Part shown: positions 10,865 through 22,725 of the stretch, piece by piece
Position numbering within the stretch: position 1 is the first letter of the stretch
Layout: the number at the start of each line of letters is the position of its first letter
Source: Sanderia malayensis
Taxonomy: Eukaryota > Cnidaria > Scyphozoa > Semaeostomeae > Pelagiidae
DNA length: 64,000 nucleotides
Direction of reading: 5' to 3'
Assembly (NCBI GenBank): GCA_013076295.1
Contig: RQOL01000374.1
Location: 5,136,743-5,200,742, forward strand
Translations under genes and position numbers: made by a program
The notes under the pieces: model-generated
Database searches by the model: none
What the model saw: the letters and a program-made list of their open reading frames with translations, nothing else
Told to the model about the DNA's origin: nothing

Positions 10865-10940
10865 GTTTACCCCTGGAAGACTGTGGGGTAAACTGTCTTG
10901 AAATCACAAGTGGCTTGTGATTGCAAGACAGTTAAACCCT
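10865..10940. repeat. Long hairpin with a competing alternative stem
   Basis: Positions 10887-10939 form a stem of about 24 bp with the 3-nt loop TGG: TAAACTGTCTTG/CAAGACAGTTAAA flanks AATCACAAG/CTTGTGATT, with one A-G mismatch. Just upstream, AGTTTACCCC (10865-10874) can instead pair with GGGGTAAACT (10885-10894). Function is unknown: possibilities are a TE terminus, a small-RNA hairpin, or a chance palindrome from a foldback insertion. Confidence 0.5.
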
Positions 10941-10996
10941 CTGAAACAAAACAAATAAAACATAAAAATGTGCATAAATCACTATGAAGAGTGCTC

Positions 10997-12289
10997 TCAG
11001 TCCAGCAAGCTTACTAGTCCCAACTGTACACAGTAATCATTGCAAACATGTTTTGAAATGAAAGCTTTTATTGCCACATCTGAGAGGTTTCCTGAGCAAA
11101 ACATGATTTTTTTCCTGGAGTCTACCAACTCTTCAGTTGCAATTTCAGGATCAGTAAGTGTGAATTCAACACCTTGCACGTCAAGTACCATCAGCTGCTT
11201 TTCCGATTTTTCAAAAGTATAATGAACAAAGGTTTCCACCTTTAGTGCTGCCTTGCTGTGATCATTCAGGAGGATTTATCCATTATTGTTGATGTACTTG
11301 CAAAAAGCTCCATCAATATACTTTTCAATGGTGACAATTTCCCCACTGTATTTTCCAAAGTATGCTTTCGCATGAGAACGTTTCAACAAATTCACCAGGA
11401 GCTCACTTTTTTAGAGAAGCTGTTAAATTTCTTGCTAACATCTGCATCTGCACGTTCTTTCTTGTGTGTACTTCCTCTGACTAAAAAAAATCCTGTATAT
11501 CTTGTAACCGATCATTTTTTTGCCTTTTCAACACACATTTTCCAACAGTAAGGCCACTAATTTCTGTTGCATTGAATGCATTTCTACATGAACCATTTGC
11601 AAATGGTTGCTTATCAACTGATAGGCGTACTTCGATTGGTGCGAGCCATGATAAAGAATGAGCTGAAAATTCCTCAAATTGAATGGTAAGAACTTCCTTG
11701 CTTGCATCTGGTGCAATAATTTGACCTAGCTTAAGCATCTGACTCAAGGATATTGATGCCACACATTGCGTTTCCATTCTTTCTTTGCTAGCATTTTTAT
11801 TCAAGACCCCTTTGTCTCTGTTCTTTTTCCCTGTGGTTACAGGCTGAAAAATGCTAAGATTGTTCATGCTGTCATCATCATTTATTGCAAAGCTTCTTAT
11901 TGAGGCAGCAGAGCATGCTCTTCAAATTCTTCTTTCCGCTCAACAAATCGGACATGAAGCAGAATGAAATTCTTTATTTGCTCCAAGCTATCATATGAAG
12001 GCCCTCTTTCGCCTGCAAGAATGTCACATTCCATGCGATGTGGGATTCCAAAGTGCTCTATGCAGGCATTTTTAATGTTTGGAAGAGTGAGATCTTGCCC
12101 TTTCATTTTTACCATTGTCAAGGCACCTATGCGGCTGTATTTTTGGCACTTACCCTCAACAACTACAGATAACCTTTGCACAGTAATGTAATCCAGCTTT
12201 TTCTCTGCATTGTTGCTCTTACCTTGGCACTTGTTCGAAATTTTTTCTTTCAATTCAGCCCAAGTTGGAGGTACTTTTCGTTTAGACAT
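10997..12289 (-). pseudogene. Alpha-kinase (MHCK/eEF2K-type) decayed intronless copy
   Basis: Minus-strand pieces reconstruct an alpha-kinase domain. A 130-residue N-terminal piece (12289-11897, start ATG) precedes it. The domain has ANGSCRNAFNA with GKCVLKRQ (nucleotide loop and likely catalytic lysine, about 11515-11600), VHTRKNVQMQMLARNL, KAYFGKYSGEIVTIEKYIDG, QLMVLDVQGVEFTLTDPEI (about 11137-11195), CSGNLS, and the zinc-binding HVCNDYC near 11030. Breaks visible are a frame change near 11880-11900, an in-frame TAG at 11481-11483, a frameshift in an A-run near 11405-11415, and an in-frame TAA at 11276-11278. No introns are needed, so it looks like a processed retrocopy, although alpha-kinase genes are also amplified in cnidarians. 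The function of the N-terminal piece is unknown. No functional protein is expected. Confidence 0.72.
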
Positions 12290-12424
12290 GACTTCAGTTT
12301 CCCGACCCAGTCACTGATCGAAATGCCCAACCATCGTTTATTGGCGGGAATTTCTTGTTGCTATGCACTTGTTTGAAAGCGAGGCAAACGTTTCTATGGC
12401 CACCATAGATTAGCCATAAAAGCT

Positions 12425-13438
12425 GGTCGGTGTTAGATCATAGGCTAGTATGCTACAAAAATAACGTAATACTGTGTCATCCAAATGAAGGCTGGGCATC
12501 ACGCCACACACCGCAAACGAATAAAACAAGCTTCAATAAAACAAGTCTTATTTTTTTGTTGACATTTGAATACACTGGCAAATGCCCATTATAATATGAG
12601 CCAAGATCGGCTCTGAAGAATAGATAAACTTTAAACCCATATTATCCACTACCGTTATGAATTGACTACCATATGCTCTAAAAGTAGACTAAATGGCTAT
12701 CAATTAATGTTATATAATTGTGTCAAGACTTGACTAAAAAGAAAGCAAATAAAAATGACAATTATTTTATTACCATAATTTCAAAATTCAAAGCAAAGCC
12801 AAGTGCCAACAAACAGCATGTAAAATTCTTTCTCTTATTTACCATTGTTCCTGTCATGTCAATGTTCCGCTTTTCTAAGTGTCAATCAAAATTTAAAACA
12901 ATAAGCCACTGATGCACTTGTTGTCACTGATGCTATACTTCATTTATTAGGAACCAAAGCGTTGATGGCTAAAAAGTTTAAAGAGCTTATATTTACTACC
13001 AGACAAAATCTTTCAATATGCTGGCATTTCTGTAAATTAACTAAGTACAAATTGAAACAATACCACTTGATAAAATCATGAAAAAGCTCTGTTTATCTTA
13101 AGTATGTATTTGAATGCCAAAAAACATATGGATAACAATTAAATATATAAATATATATTTCGACAGTAGTAGCAATATATGAAAATTGACTAAATCTGAA
13201 ACTGAATCATCATTAATTCCAAAAAGCTTTGATCAAACTGCAATGAAGGTGTTCTTCATGTTCTCTTCGTGTTCTCGCACTGAATATGAAATGGAATTGA
13301 AAATTGAAATTGAAATTGAGTCTTTCAACGATATTGTCATTGTGCTGTGTTGTGTTGCATAGCATCCCAAGCCTCCATTGCAATATAAAACCATTACGTC
13401 ATTTTTGTAGCATACTAGCCTATGATCTAACACCGACC
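12425..13438. mobile_element. Non-autonomous TIR element, 1,014 bp, 9-bp TSD
   Basis: The left end GGTCGGTGTTAGATCATAGG at 12425 has its reverse complement at the right end (13438 backwards). The match extends 46 bp with a single visible mismatch. The element is flanked by identical 9-bp sequences ATAAAAGCT at 12416-12424 and 13439-13447. A 9-bp TSD with these TIRs best fits a Mutator-like (MULE) non-autonomous element. The interior has no recognisable transposase; small ORFs inside are unsupported. Confidence 0.85.
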
Positions 13439-13447
13439 ATAAAAGCT

Positions 13448-15890
13448 GTAGACGTTGTTCTTTGCATGTGTGATTCCATTTCGTTTCCATAAATATTACA
13501 CCAGCAGCCAAACGCTCTTCTGATAGTCTCACTGTCACGCAGTCACTCAAAAGTTACTCTTCCATTTATGTGTATTTCCATGTTTGCATGCATAATTCCC
13601 ATTGCCAAATGAAACGTTTTTTTGAAATTACTTTGCGTGAAAAAAATAAAAACCAAGAAAGAAAAAAAAATTGCACAAAAATAAAATATTATTGTAAAAA
13701 AATAAAACTACCATAGAAAAACAAAAGAGTAAAATAGAAAATAAAGTTTTTCCAAAACATAAGAAAACTTTTTCCGTAAAAAAGAAAAACCTACTATAAA
13801 ATTCAGTTGGCCTTCATGGGCCACCATACTAATCATACGTTTAAGATATGTTGAATTTTTGGGTACCTTGGGTTGTTCGCTCATTCGGTCATTTAACCGT
13901 TTTGCTTCAATCAATCATAGTTTTTATCATTTGCTGTTTTGTTAAAATTCCAAGCAAGCTTGCAAACCTGAGTTGATAATGCATGATAACGTATTTATCT
14001 TTCATGCCTTTGGTCTCCGGTAGCTAAACTTTCCAATTTGTGACAACACATGATTTTTTATTTAACGGTGTCTTATCGAGACAGTGCTGTGTTGAAGTTG
14101 AAATACTTTACCTTTGTTGCAGGTTTCAGTGAATATCGTTTTCCATCAGGAGCAGATCAAAATGGCTGAGATTATTTGACTCTTATTTATCGTTATGAAA
14201 GAGAATAAGGAGGTTCTTACGTGGCAACTCACTAAGCACATCTACTACCAGGTTAGAGTATTTTTTCATAGGTAATTGAAGCGGGAAAACAAAATAACAG
14301 AGCTTTTCAGTGAAAACGTAAAAGTAAAGTTGGATTTGTTTCATGCCCTCTAAAGACTGACCAGAAATTAAACCCATACCAAAACAGGATTTGTCGAGAT
14401 TTGCAATCTATTTTTCGGCAAAAGGGTGATAGTAGACAATTTCGTACAATGGCTACTCTAACAGCAGAAGTCATCAAGCAAAATCTTTTAACGATTTTGA
14501 ATAGCTGTGAATCAGTGCATGGGCTATTAGATAGCAAGTTAATTATTAATACAAACGTTAAGAAAGCTGTCGAAAATCTGTTGATTCACGAAAGAAAGGG
14601 GTGCTCGTTTGACATTCCAGTGGGCTTAGCCGCAGGGATTAATGAGTTCACTTCATTGCCTAATATGCTATTCCCCACATTTCCACATTGCCATTGAAAA
14701 ATAAGAACTTTAAAGGCCCAGGGCCAGGGCCATACAAATACTCACCAGCCCTCTCTTTGTTTCTTCTTATTTTTCTCACCGCCTATAATTTCATAGATGT
14801 CCTTGCTTGCATGCTCATAGAACTTCTTGTTGCCTCCCAAGCAAAATAAATTCCAGAACTCACCACCAGTCCATGGCAATGAATCATATATTGTTTCTAC
14901 ATGTTTTCATCTCCGACATTGTGACAGGTGTCCCAGACGTTCCACAATAATGCAAGTGGTGCGAATGAAAACGTGTGAAAGAAATATTGGCCATGTGTTT
15001 ATCAGATAGGCCCAGGTTTGCGCTTGTGCTTAGCTAATATGCGCATAGGTGTGAAAGATTGGCAGAGGCATTGGAATTTTCGTGCCTGAGCCATTGAGGA
15101 ATAGCCTGACAACAGAAGACCTTTTTGCACAAGGATTGGACAACTTGATGGAAAGAAAGTTTATTATATCAGGTTCTTAGAATTGGGGCTACCATCTCCA
15201 GCAGCCCATTCTTGCCATTATGGAAATACTCCTCATTCACCAAAAGTAAATTTACCCCGAAATGAATTGTAGCATTCTGCAGATGTGTATCTGAAGTCAG
15301 TGCCAATCAGTGCATTGTTAAAAGCTGGCCAGCTCATCAAGACCAAATAAAACCTTGTTTCTTTTCAGCCTGAGAAGTTTGATGTGTATATAATGAAATA
15401 GTTTGAAGATGGTATAATAAGCCTCATACCAAGATAAACCAAGATTCTGCAGAATAATTAGCGGACTCCCTCAATGGACTCAGTTACTTGTGACTTAAAA
15501 ATAAAATTTTAGATATATTGTGTTTTGAATGTATTATAACATAAAGTGCTCAAAACTTTGGGTAGAGCATAATATAAACAGTAAAACACGGGAGATAAGA
15601 ACATCTTCTTTGTTTAACTGTCTATATCTATATAATATATATTTTTTATTTGTGCTTACTTCCAAGAAATTTTGTAATGCTCTAAAACGTTAGCTTAATG
15701 TTTTCAAGTTTCTTATTAGTTTTAAATCACGATAACAGCAATATTTTGTTGATTTTCCACAGAATTTTTTGATTTCAGGGTTTGAAAATTTTAACCATTC
15801 CACTCTTATTGAATTATGTGATATTTTCATTACAATAAGATAATGAAAATAGCACACATTACAATAAAGACCATTTTAGTACACCTTTTC
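13448..15890. other. No supported gene
   Basis: AT-rich sequence, with an A-rich patch at 13630-13800. The 98-codon plus-strand frame at 14401-14697 matches nothing I recognise and has no splice or motif support, so it is left unannotated. Confidence 0.4.
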
Positions 15891-16065
15891 AGAAATTTAT
15901 GTGTATTATATAGCAGTGAAAGCCATGAAAGTTTTCGTGTCATAGATGAGGACTCTGACAGAGACAGTGACATTGACGAACTTGAAAAAATTGGCAAAAA
16001 TTGACATTGACAAACAAATTGGCATTATCTTCTGGCATTATTTTCTGGCATAAAACCACCACACG

Positions 16066-17137
16066 TTTTTTATAAGAAACCTAGTGCAGGTTGTAGTATT
16101 GATTTAAATTCTCTCACCCCTGGCCAAAAGCATGATAGTGTCCTCACATTAGGAGCCAATTTTTGTTGGTTTCAATTAAATACAGAAATTTTAACAAATT
16201 TTGAAAAAATATAACTATGAAGATTTTGGTTCAGTGTGACGTCAGAATGAACCGAGCTATTGTTTTTCAACTATAGTTCTCTGAGCAAGAGCTGCCCGGG
16301 CTTTTGAAACAGTGACTGGCTAAAATATTTTCAAAATGTTGGATTTTGAAAATAGTAGTTCAAAACAAATTCCTCTGAAAACGAAGGAGGAAGTCTTCTT
16401 GAGGATGGACAAGAAGACAAAGGCTATTCAGTAGTCAGTTTGTATAATCAAAATTCGCACAAAGGGGAACATCTTGCAAGAAGACCCAGAGCTGGGTATG
16501 GCAGTGATGATAAAGAATCGGGTTGTGAAGGCCTATTTCTGAAAGAGCCAGATGCCCTTTTTGAAAAGAAACTTATGTCGATAATTGTTTAGTTCATTTG
16601 CTATTTAATAAATTTTTGGCAACTGTTAAACATTAATTCTGTGGAATCATATGAGTTTTGTTCATGGTACTGTTTTTTTCAATAGTTACCGTCAAATCCA
16701 GGTATTTAGAAAACTTTCCAGACTTACTGAGTGAGATGGACTTAGTGTCGGTCCAATTCAAGCTTTTGGGTTCCCCCACAATACCTGATTGACCATGAAA
16801 TTTTTTCTAATATTCTTTATCAGTATTTGTTTCCCTATTTTAGGTTGCATATTGATGTTGTTCAGTCTCGCTGGCTTATTGTTTCTGTTAGCTGTGGTAT
16901 GCAAAGGTGTCTGGGATGGCACATCATTCTCACATCAATTTCTTCAAAAGAATTTGTCCAAAGTCCCTATTTTGACAATGAATAACTCAAAAACTACAGA
17001 ATATTTTTAAATTCTATCTGTGGCATGTTGATAAGCATGCTGAGTTCTACACTTTTTAGGAAAAAAAATGTATGTAGTTTTAGGCTGCATAAGCCCTTTA
17101 ATTTTTTGAGACTCTAGTACTAGGTTTCTTATAAAAA
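16066..17137. repeat. Widely spaced inverted repeat, possible decayed TIR element
   Basis: TTTTTTATAAGAAACCTAGT at about 16066-16085 occurs in inverted orientation at about 17113-17137, a 20-bp match. The enclosed ~1.07 kb has no recognised gene; an acidic stretch near 15950-16000 and a short frame near 16380-16590 are unassigned. No TSD could be identified. Confidence 0.35.
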
Positions 17138-17199
17138 AAACATTTGGCAGCAATGACACAAAAAGTGCATTTTGAAGTGCCGCATTCAAACTGTCACTG

Positions 17200-18430
17200 A
17201 TCCACCTTAATTAACTACCATTGATTTTAAAAACTTATAAGCAATGCTAGCATTCTTTGATTCCACTCAATTTGGCCTTGGAACATGTTGCTTGAACTGT
17301 TCCTTGATATCATCATTTATGAAATCTTGGGCATTAAGAGTACCAGAAAGGTTTGCTACACCTTGTAATTGATCCCTTGTTAAATTGTTTCCTGCTTTTC
17401 TACCCTCATAATGCTCAGGAAACTCAAACATATAATTTGGATTGCCAGTTGGTATTTGTAAACCTTTTCGATTACAAAGACAGGGTGAATTCCAATATTC
17501 AACAAAAATTTGACATTCTCGCTGTACACTTAGCTATTAAAAGTATTCGAACGGCTGATGAAAAATGGCGTCTAGAAATGGCCCTAGGCCTGAGCGAGAA
17601 AATTTACATAGCAATGTAATATTACGAAACGGGTTTCAAGAGCGAAATCCTTTAGCAGAAATATACTCAAAGTTTCACAAATTTTCAAATGAAATCATAA
17701 TTTAAACTAAATCGTATTGTTTTACAAAAATATTAAAAGAAAACTGTGAAGAGGTCCCTTAAAAATGTTCACAAAAATTTATCGAAGTGGAGTAATTAAA
17801 ACTCCAATAATTATAATTTCTTTCACTCAAAGCCACGCAAATTCTCTCTCATTTAAAAGAGAATGTTTTAAAATTTTGAAAAATATAAACATTTTTCATG
17901 TAACTGTCTTGACCTTTTAGAATTCAAGGTTTAAGTCTTTGTTTACAACTCGAGAAGCACATGTTTTGTTTTTCAAATTTCAAAATGGGTTTTAAAAAAT
18001 TGAATTTTGCTTTGTTTTGAAGTATCCCATCTACCAATCAGAGGGCTTAAAAGACAATGAAATTGTCAGACAAAGCAAGAAATGGTGGCCATTGAGCACA
18101 CAAGCTGTGAGAAAATGCCACTGCAGTTCCAGCTCCTTGCATTTGGATTTTTATAATAACAAACCAAATCAACGATTTTTTCAAAGATGAATGGTTAATC
18201 CAGAATTCTACCGTTTGCATTTTGGAAATTCCCGCTGAAATCGTAGTTATGATATGTCTGGGGGTTTGCACAACAGCTCAAGTTCAACAAAACGGAAGGT
18301 AAAAATCCCAAATTAAACAAATACCTTGTAGTTTAGTTTGCTCCTTTCAATCCATGTTTATCGTTCTACACAATACAACAGCACAAGGTTCTTTATCAAC
18401 ATCCATTGCAACTTAATTCCTTATTTTCGT
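17200..18430. other. No supported gene
   Basis: AT-rich DNA. The short frames at 17353-17619 and 18047-18271 show no family motifs and no adjoining exons. Confidence 0.35.
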
Positions 18431-18609
18431 GCCAAAACACGAAGACTGTCCAGCACGTCCAGCTTCTGCAACAATAACAAACAACCACCAATTTCAACTG
18501 CATGCAACAACGTGTGCCAAACACCGTGGGCTGATGTATCCAAAGACATTGCCTCGTTTCCCATCAGTTTTTACCTTTTCCATTAAAATGCTGGCGCAGA
18601 AGAAGGTGA

Positions 18610-21552
18610 GCATGAAGAAATCTCTTCGATCAATGTAAAAACAGCGTGCGCTTCAACATCTCCAGCATTTACAAATTCGAAATTGTCAACAACATCACTC
18701 TGCTGTGTCTGTTCTTCTTGTTCTTGAGGATCATCGGCATCTTGCTCTTCCGTTTCTTCATCATCAGTGCCACGATTAAAACTGCTGTGTTGGCTTTTGC
18801 TGACAAATCTTCAATCAGCTTGATGATTTGAGCCTTGGAGATATGACATTCACTTGCAGCTGGAAGATTGCATTCAACGTGGAAGGAATGACTGCACTGA
18901 AAAATTCGCCAAAGGGAACTCACCACTGAACATCCACTCTTGACACATTTCCTGTTGACATACATTTCGAAGGTACACTAAATAGACTTATTTTATTAGT
19001 GACTTGCTTACTTTATTGGTACGTTTTACTAATGGCAATAAAGCAACCAGAGGAAACTTTCTTTTTGCAAAAGAAAATTTACATAAGAAAGTTTGCAGAG
19101 GGAAGGGGTAGCTCGTTTTTCTACTTACTTTGTACTACAAAGTGAACATGCAGGGTCATTGTAACCAAGAGACAAGTGGGCCTGTGGGCTGTCTCTCAAA
19201 ATGGCAAACTTTTCAACAAGAAGTTTTGCAGCTTTCACCTTTAATACTTTGATCTTGCCTGGGCTGAAGCTGTATTTGCGAGGGGGGACAAGCCACGATT
19301 TGAATTCATGGAGCTCATGTTTGCAGGCATCAATTTCCCTCGCTTTCAAGAAAATATTTTCACCACTATCTCTTGGTTTTGTCCTGCTTCTGAGAACAGA
19401 GTGAAAGTTTTTGACAGGATACTGATCAAGAATTGAGCAAGATGTTAAATAGAGGATAATTGTTTTTTTTTTTAATGATTGAAAGTTGTTAGAAGAATAA
19501 GGAGAGCCTTGTTATAGTGTCTCCTCTTGAAAACCATCAACATCACCCAACAACGAAGAACTGACTGAATGTAATGCAAAGAATAGTTATTCTTGAATTC
19601 AATTGAATACAAGCTCAAGACAAGAGGGCAGTATGTTTCAAGAAGGTTTATGAGTGTCACATATTCCACCTCCTTACAATTTCTAAAAGCTGACACTATT
19701 TCATCATGAACCAGTGACCAACCACCATAAAGGACTTCTAACAACAAAGATTGCCGCCAAGCTTTTGGCTTCTTGGCTAAAAATGCTTTTTCTCCAAACA
19801 GAAAAGAATAAAGCTCTTTGAAGACAGAGTGAAACTTGAGGACAACTGTTTCCCTTGAATTCAACAAGATATGCAATGGACCAATGAAAGGAATGATATT
19901 ACTTTGTCCAGAAAAGAAGAATGTGTCAGAATAGACAAGCTGGCGCATATGGAATTGTGTTGGCCCAGTCTCCAACAAAGGGAATTTGGCAAGGTATAAG
20001 GAAAGGCCATTTTCAAGCATGTACTTCACAGCAGCTAAAAGATCTTGAAATGACTTTAATGGCATCTCCAAGCAATCTGCCAATTTTGTGTTATCCATTG
20101 ATCTCATTTTTTTCAATTCTGTTTGCTGATAATCATGCACCAGAAGCCTTTGTCTCTCAGCTGTAGGGTCAAAATACTTGGCAGTAATCCAGTCTGGCAT
20201 ATCTTGTGCATATGATTTTGACAAATGGGACATGCATCCTTCAACCACTTCTTTGAGTAATGAAGCATCTGCAGGATGTTGACTGAGTGCACTAGAATTT
20301 CCTTCAGTTGGCATGGCTTTGATATTTTTGAAAACTTTAACAAGTAGGGTTGACATATGTGTAGCTTGTGTTTGTTTCATTTCGGATGGCCGGTGTTTGG
20401 TGTGGATGTTGTGGTAGTCGGCAATGAAAAACACAATGAAGTGTTCATGCTTTACTGATTCTTCAAAGAAGTTCTTGACAGCTTCCTGGTGATTTGCAGA
20501 TGAAGAAAGAGATGCTGATTTAACAGTACGGGGATGAGCTGCAATTCCACGATTTCTTAATGATGCTAATCCATAATCACTAATTCCATATTGAGAAAGT
20601 GTTCTGGAAAGGGCAACCTGGAACCAATTTGCTTTCTGACTTTGACCAAAAACCATCATGTAAATTACAACCATGGCACGTATTTTATTTAATTCACATC
20701 GGCTCTCTGACATTCTTTCAACACAGATGGTGTTAAAGATAAAGGGGAAGATTTTCTTGCCCCTGCCTCTTGGCAGATTATTTCACAATTTTTTTGGATC
20801 CATTTCAGGATTTCCTTCATCTCCAAACAGATCAGCGCATTTTTGTCGAACTCTTAGGATTTCCTCTTTAAGATCAAAGGCAGCTGAACATTTTGAAACA
20901 AGGTCATCATATAATTCCTGGCTTATCGTAACAGTGGCCTCTGTTTGACATGACTTTTCAGTGATTTCAGCTTGAAATATATCAGGGAGAGGGGGTGGAA
21001 CAATCTGACTGGATGAGGTGAAGATGGTTGAAGCTGAATTTTGGCTGGATGTCTGGCTCTCTGTGTCAGTATATGAGGATTCCCATTGCATTTCATCTTC
21101 AGGTCTAATTCCATATTTACTAAGGGTGGAGTATATCTGTAGTATAAGAAACAAAATATCAATTGCTTTAGTTGATTTTTTCATAATATGGTATTTACTT
21201 TTGAACAAATTGAAATACTCAGTGGTATTAATGTATGCAATTGTAATAACCATGCACAATTTAAGTTGTCAATTGTTAATTATACCTTATCAATGAAAGC
21301 TGTTGATATGCGGTGTGCCAATTCATCACCCAAAATGTCTTTTCTGCAACACTTCAGCAAACACTGTGAACAGCTTTTTGAAATATTTGGTTGACGCCCA
21401 CCATCTTCAGTCTCAAAGCTTCTGTAGATGCCTACCACCTCTGCCAAGCCATTCCCTCTTAAACAAATACTCTTATCTTCTTCCTTTTCTTCGCAAATCC
21501 ATCGATCATGACGTGGATTATGACAAGATTTTGTAAATCTCGGCATTCTCAA
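18610..21552 (-). pseudogene. Multi-exon gene of an unnamed transposase-like family with C-terminal Cys-rich finger
   Basis: Exons in order on the minus strand are: 21552-21286 (ATG, Cys/His-containing start with HDRWICEE); 21136 to about 19480 (long exon); about 19415-19127; and 18951 onward. The junctions AAG|GTATAA/CTACAG|ATA and ACAAA|GTAAGT/CAACAG|GAAATG keep frame. The long exon contains FFIADYHNIHTKHRP, FFFSGQSNIIPFIGPLHILL, KKPKAWRQSLLLEVLYGGWS and, in the next exon, VKNFHSVLRSRTKPRD. This spacing resembles an RNase H-fold transposase, but I cannot name the superfamily. The last exon gives CSLCSTKKCVKSGC followed by FQCSHSFHVEC, a zinc-finger-like cluster, then a highly acidic tail. 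Lesions are an in-frame TGA at 20783-20785 and a 1-nt frameshift in the T-run near 18780, after which the acidic tail continues in another frame. Function is not assignable. Confidence 0.55.
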
Positions 21553-22725
21553 AAATTATTTTGATGTACAAAATACGAAAAAGGAAACATGAAATACGAA
21601 ACTTTCAGTTGCAAGAATTAATTTTTCTGCCAACTAGACTAGTTATTTTCCCACTAAAAATGAAATCCATGAATGAAACTATCCATGGTCAAAAACTCTT
21701 GACAAAAATTAACAAAAAGCAAAGAATATTATCATATTATCAATATTTCTATCATGTAAATGGTACTTATCAGTTATTCATTTACAGTTTCTTACAGAAT
21801 TCTGACTTGAGAAATGATAATGCTCTTGCAGCATCAACGGAAAATGCAAGCAATATCTATGCATCACAGAACATGTCAAAAAACGACTCAGAAATGTGTT
21901 GCCTCGTGACCAAGTCAGTGGATATGACCTATTAATCTTCCCTTGTGTAATATGGTAACATATGTCAATGTTTTGCATTTCGTAAGAAATGTCTCCTTTG
22001 TTCACTTCTAATGGAGTCCTACTTTCTTCTGTCGCTTGCAACAATTATTTCAATAATTTCTGAGAAAGAAATCGTCAGCAATGTTCGTGCATTTCTTTGC
22101 AAGGGAAATAGACCAAGTTTACATTGCTTCAAGGTTAGCTTCAAGGAACATTCAAAGTTATTGTTACTTTTGTTTTTGTTTCTTTTGTTTTTGTTTCAGT
22201 GAGTTGTGGCACTGGGTGTCCTTCATATTTTCAAGAGCTCAAAAATGGTAAGTTCTTCTCATATAATAGTTACTTACAACTGGTTTCGATAGGTTTTCAC
22301 TCTCATCTTTGATATTCATTTTCTGGGTTGCTAAGGTTCGCATGCATGAATTTCGTAGATAGCTACTGTTTTGCTTATTATTGTTCCTTGCTTCTAGATG
22401 CATTCCAGGCCGAGTTGTCAAACCTTTAGGCAAACGCTATATGCAATTTTTCCACTCTTTGTTTCAACAATGTATTCACCTCATTACATTATTTTGCTGC
22501 CTGTTCTAATTGGGTCTTTGATGTAATGGAGCTATTTTGAGCTAATTATACTTTATAATCTCCATAGCGTATACATAGGAACTTTTCTTCACTCGCAGAA
22601 TGTTCATGTTCAACATCCATGTGATCCTCCTCTGAAAACATAAACCTTAGTTAATTTTGTATAAAGAGAAGCATATACTGGCTAAATAATTACAGTGAAT
22701 ATCATCATGATAAGTTGTAAATCAC
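21553..22725. other. No gene recognised between the unnamed gene and the Helitron Rep exon
   Basis: AT-rich, with a TTTTTG-repeat pyrimidine stretch at about 22155-22198. A Helitron helicase would be expected on the minus strand in this interval, but no Walker or Pif1 motif is present. Confidence 0.4.

Noticed and set aside
14401..14697. 98-codon ORF
   Set aside because: No motif, no neighbouring exons, and overlapping antisense ORFs of similar length; not distinguishable from chance.
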